Shown here: positions 63,000 to 64,000 of the stretch, in pieces
How positions within the stretch are numbered: the first letter of the stretch is position 1
Layout of the letters: each line of letters starts with the position of its first letter
The notes under the pieces: model-generated
Database searches by the model: none
What the model was told of the DNA's origin: nothing
Seen by the model: only the letters and a program-made list of their open reading frames with translations
Position numbers and translations under genes: made by a program
Source of the DNA: Rhodalgimonas zhirmunskyi
GTDB lineage: Bacteria > Pseudomonadota > Alphaproteobacteria > Rhodobacterales > Rhodobacteraceae
DNA: 64,000 nucleotides
Direction: 5' to 3'
Assembly: GCA_030848925.1 (NCBI GenBank)
Contig: JANFFA010000001.1
Location: 248,001-312,000, forward strand

Positions 63000-63340
63000 T
63001 GTATGACCTCCCGGCAGGTGCCGCGATAGCGCTTGCCGCGATTGCCAAGGTAAAGAAACGCGCCATCCGCCTCGACCCGCAAGGCGTGCGCGCCGCCAAA
63101 GGCCCGAATGGTCCAGACGCGCGCATCGCCCTCGCGCGACAGGCGTGCGCCATAAGGGCCCTGCGCATCGATCCAAAGCCGGTTTTCCGCGCTCACCTTG
63201 ATCTTGAGGGACGAGGGCGCGCACATCGCCTGCGCGTCGCCCCGGCACTGCGCTTGCGCAACACAGGCCAACTCGCCCGCGTGGCACGCGCCCGAAAGCG
63301 CCAGCCCCGCCAACGCGCCGGTATATGCCCCCATACCCAC
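62996..63340 (-). CDS. Small cysteine-rich exported protein 3 (in liv operon)
   Basis: 114 residues, signal peptide ending near ACHAGE. GELACVAQAQCRGDAQAMC gives C-x5-C-x7-C and a late Cys in RGTCREV. It starts two bases after livF ends, so it is read with it. A start two codons on (MGAYTG) is possible. Same family as the two downstream genes by cysteine layout, though more diverged. Confidence 0.65.
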   Translation of the reverse strand: MGMGAYTGALAGLALSGACHAGELACVAQAQCRGDAQAMCAPSSLKIKVSAENRLWIDAQGPYGARLSREGDARVWTIRAFGGAHALRVEADGAFLYLGNRGKRYRGTCREVIQ

Positions 63341-63342
63341 GC

Positions 63343-64000
63343 TCAGCCGCCAAGAAAGCTCTGGCGCACTTCCGGATCGGCCAAAAGCTCCTGACCCGTG
63401 CCGGTATGCCCGTTCGCGCCCTGCACAAGGACATAGCCCCGATCCGCGATTTCCAGCGCCTGACGCGCGTTCTGCTCCACCATCAACACGGGAAGGCCGG
63501 TCCGGGCCACCTCGATAATCCGGTCAAAGAGCTCATCCATCACGATCGGGCTGACCCCTGCGGTCGGCTCGTCCAGCATCAGGACCTTGGGCTGGGTCAT
63601 CAGCGCCCGGCCTACGGCCACCTGCTGACGCTGCCCGCCCGAAAGCTCACCCGCCGCCTGCCGCCGCTTGTCCTTGAGGATCGGGAACAACTCATAAACC
63701 TGCTCCATCGTCCCCCGGAAATCGTCGTTCCGGATGAACGCCCCCATCTCGAGGTTCTCTTCAACGGTGAGCGAGGTAAAAATATTCGAGGTCTGCGGCA
63801 CGAAGCCCATCCCCTTGGCCACCCGGTCCTGCGGGCTCAACTCGGTGATGTCTTCCCCATCCAGAAGCACATGCCCGGACCGCAGGTTCAGCATCCCGAA
63901 CACCGCCTTCATCGCCGTCGATTTGCCCGCGCCATTGGGGCCGACGATCACCGCGATCTCGCCCGGGTTCACGGCAATGGTGCACTCATGCAGGATATCC
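63343..64000 (-). CDS. livF: Branched-chain amino acid ABC transporter ATPase LivF (partial)
   Basis: The C-terminal 219 or so residues; the start lies beyond the window. Walker A GPNGAGKS, signature LSGGQRQQVAVGRAL, Walker B VLMLDEPTAGVS and the switch His region LMVEQNARQAL are present, as is GRPQ-type end VRQSFLGG. The internal GTG that opens a 209-codon frame is not the real start, as coding continues to the edge (DILHECTIAV). It energises LivH/LivM. Confidence 0.92.
   Translation of the reverse strand, partial: DILHECTIAVNPGEIAVIVGPNGAGKSTAMKAVFGMLNLRSGHVLLDGEDITELSPQDRVAKGMGFVPQTSNIFTSLTVEENLEMGAFIRNDDFRGTMEQVYELFPILKDKRRQAAGELSGGQRQQVAVGRALMTQPKVLMLDEPTAGVSPIVMDELFDRIIEVARTGLPVLMVEQNARQALEIADRGYVLVQGANGHTGTGQELLADPEVRQSFLGG

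Overview
The window looks like chromosomal DNA of a marine alphaproteobacterium of the order Rhodobacterales (Roseobacter group). This rests on GC-rich coding sequence and on the gene set: a class II (B12-dependent) ribonucleotide reductase, an RTX protein ending in a Hint domain, a flavoprotein-GcvT fusion of the dimethylglycine dehydrogenase type, a UdgX/radical-SAM pair behind a GTTC-N7-GTTC SOS box, an IalB-like protein and LivFHM. Genus and species cannot be fixed from sequence alone.

Layout. 0-8 kb: end of an unidentified gene, tRNA-Pro, a lipoprotein, nrdJ, an EF-hand protein, a coupled dedA-dsbB pair and tRNA-Leu. 8-13 kb: an intergenic region rich in short repeats, a 1081-residue RTX-Hint protein, a MobA-like nucleotidyltransferase and an HxlR regulator with a dyad upstream. 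13-24.6 kb: DUF2254 protein, dimethylglycine-dehydrogenase-like enzyme, the SOS-type rSAM-udgX operon, aroKB, two envelope proteins, xerD and a small lipoprotein. 24.76-34.82 kb: an integrative element in tRNA-Arg(CCG), bounded by a 14-bp direct repeat. Its integrase, primase and several accessory genes are broken, mostly by single-base losses; it also holds a dead IS5-type insertion sequence and an intact sulfotransferase-like cargo gene. 35-39.2 kb: potABCD polyamine importer with four perfect 21-bp hairpins between potB and potC. 39-44.7 kb: amidohydrolase, LLM flavin oxidoreductase, then the 5' part of lepA joined tail to tail to the 5' part of an amidase gene, which looks like an inversion breakpoint or an assembly chimera. 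44.7-47.2 kb: octaheme cytochrome c plus a membrane cytochrome b behind a perfect FNR box. 47-56 kb: GNAT, divergent murein enzymes (DUF882 and L,D-transpeptidase), lpxD-acp-KAS, OmpA-family and IalB-like exported proteins. 56-56.3 kb: two terminator-bounded stretches without genes that look like small RNAs. 56.3-64 kb: HerA-like ATPase, class A PBP, and livM-livH, three small cysteine-rich exported paralogues and livF, with livF cut by the window edge.

How the genes work together. Themes are envelope biogenesis (lpxD-acp-KAS, L,D-transpeptidase, DUF882, PBP, OmpA), uptake of polyamines and branched-chain amino acids, DNA maintenance (NrdJ, UdgX-rSAM, XerD, HerA-like) and oxygen-controlled respiration (FNR box with the octaheme cytochrome). 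The least explained items are the hairpin array in the pot operon, the lepA/amidase junction, the SOS box at rSAM-udgX, the small-RNA candidates and the tripled cysteine-rich genes in the liv operon.
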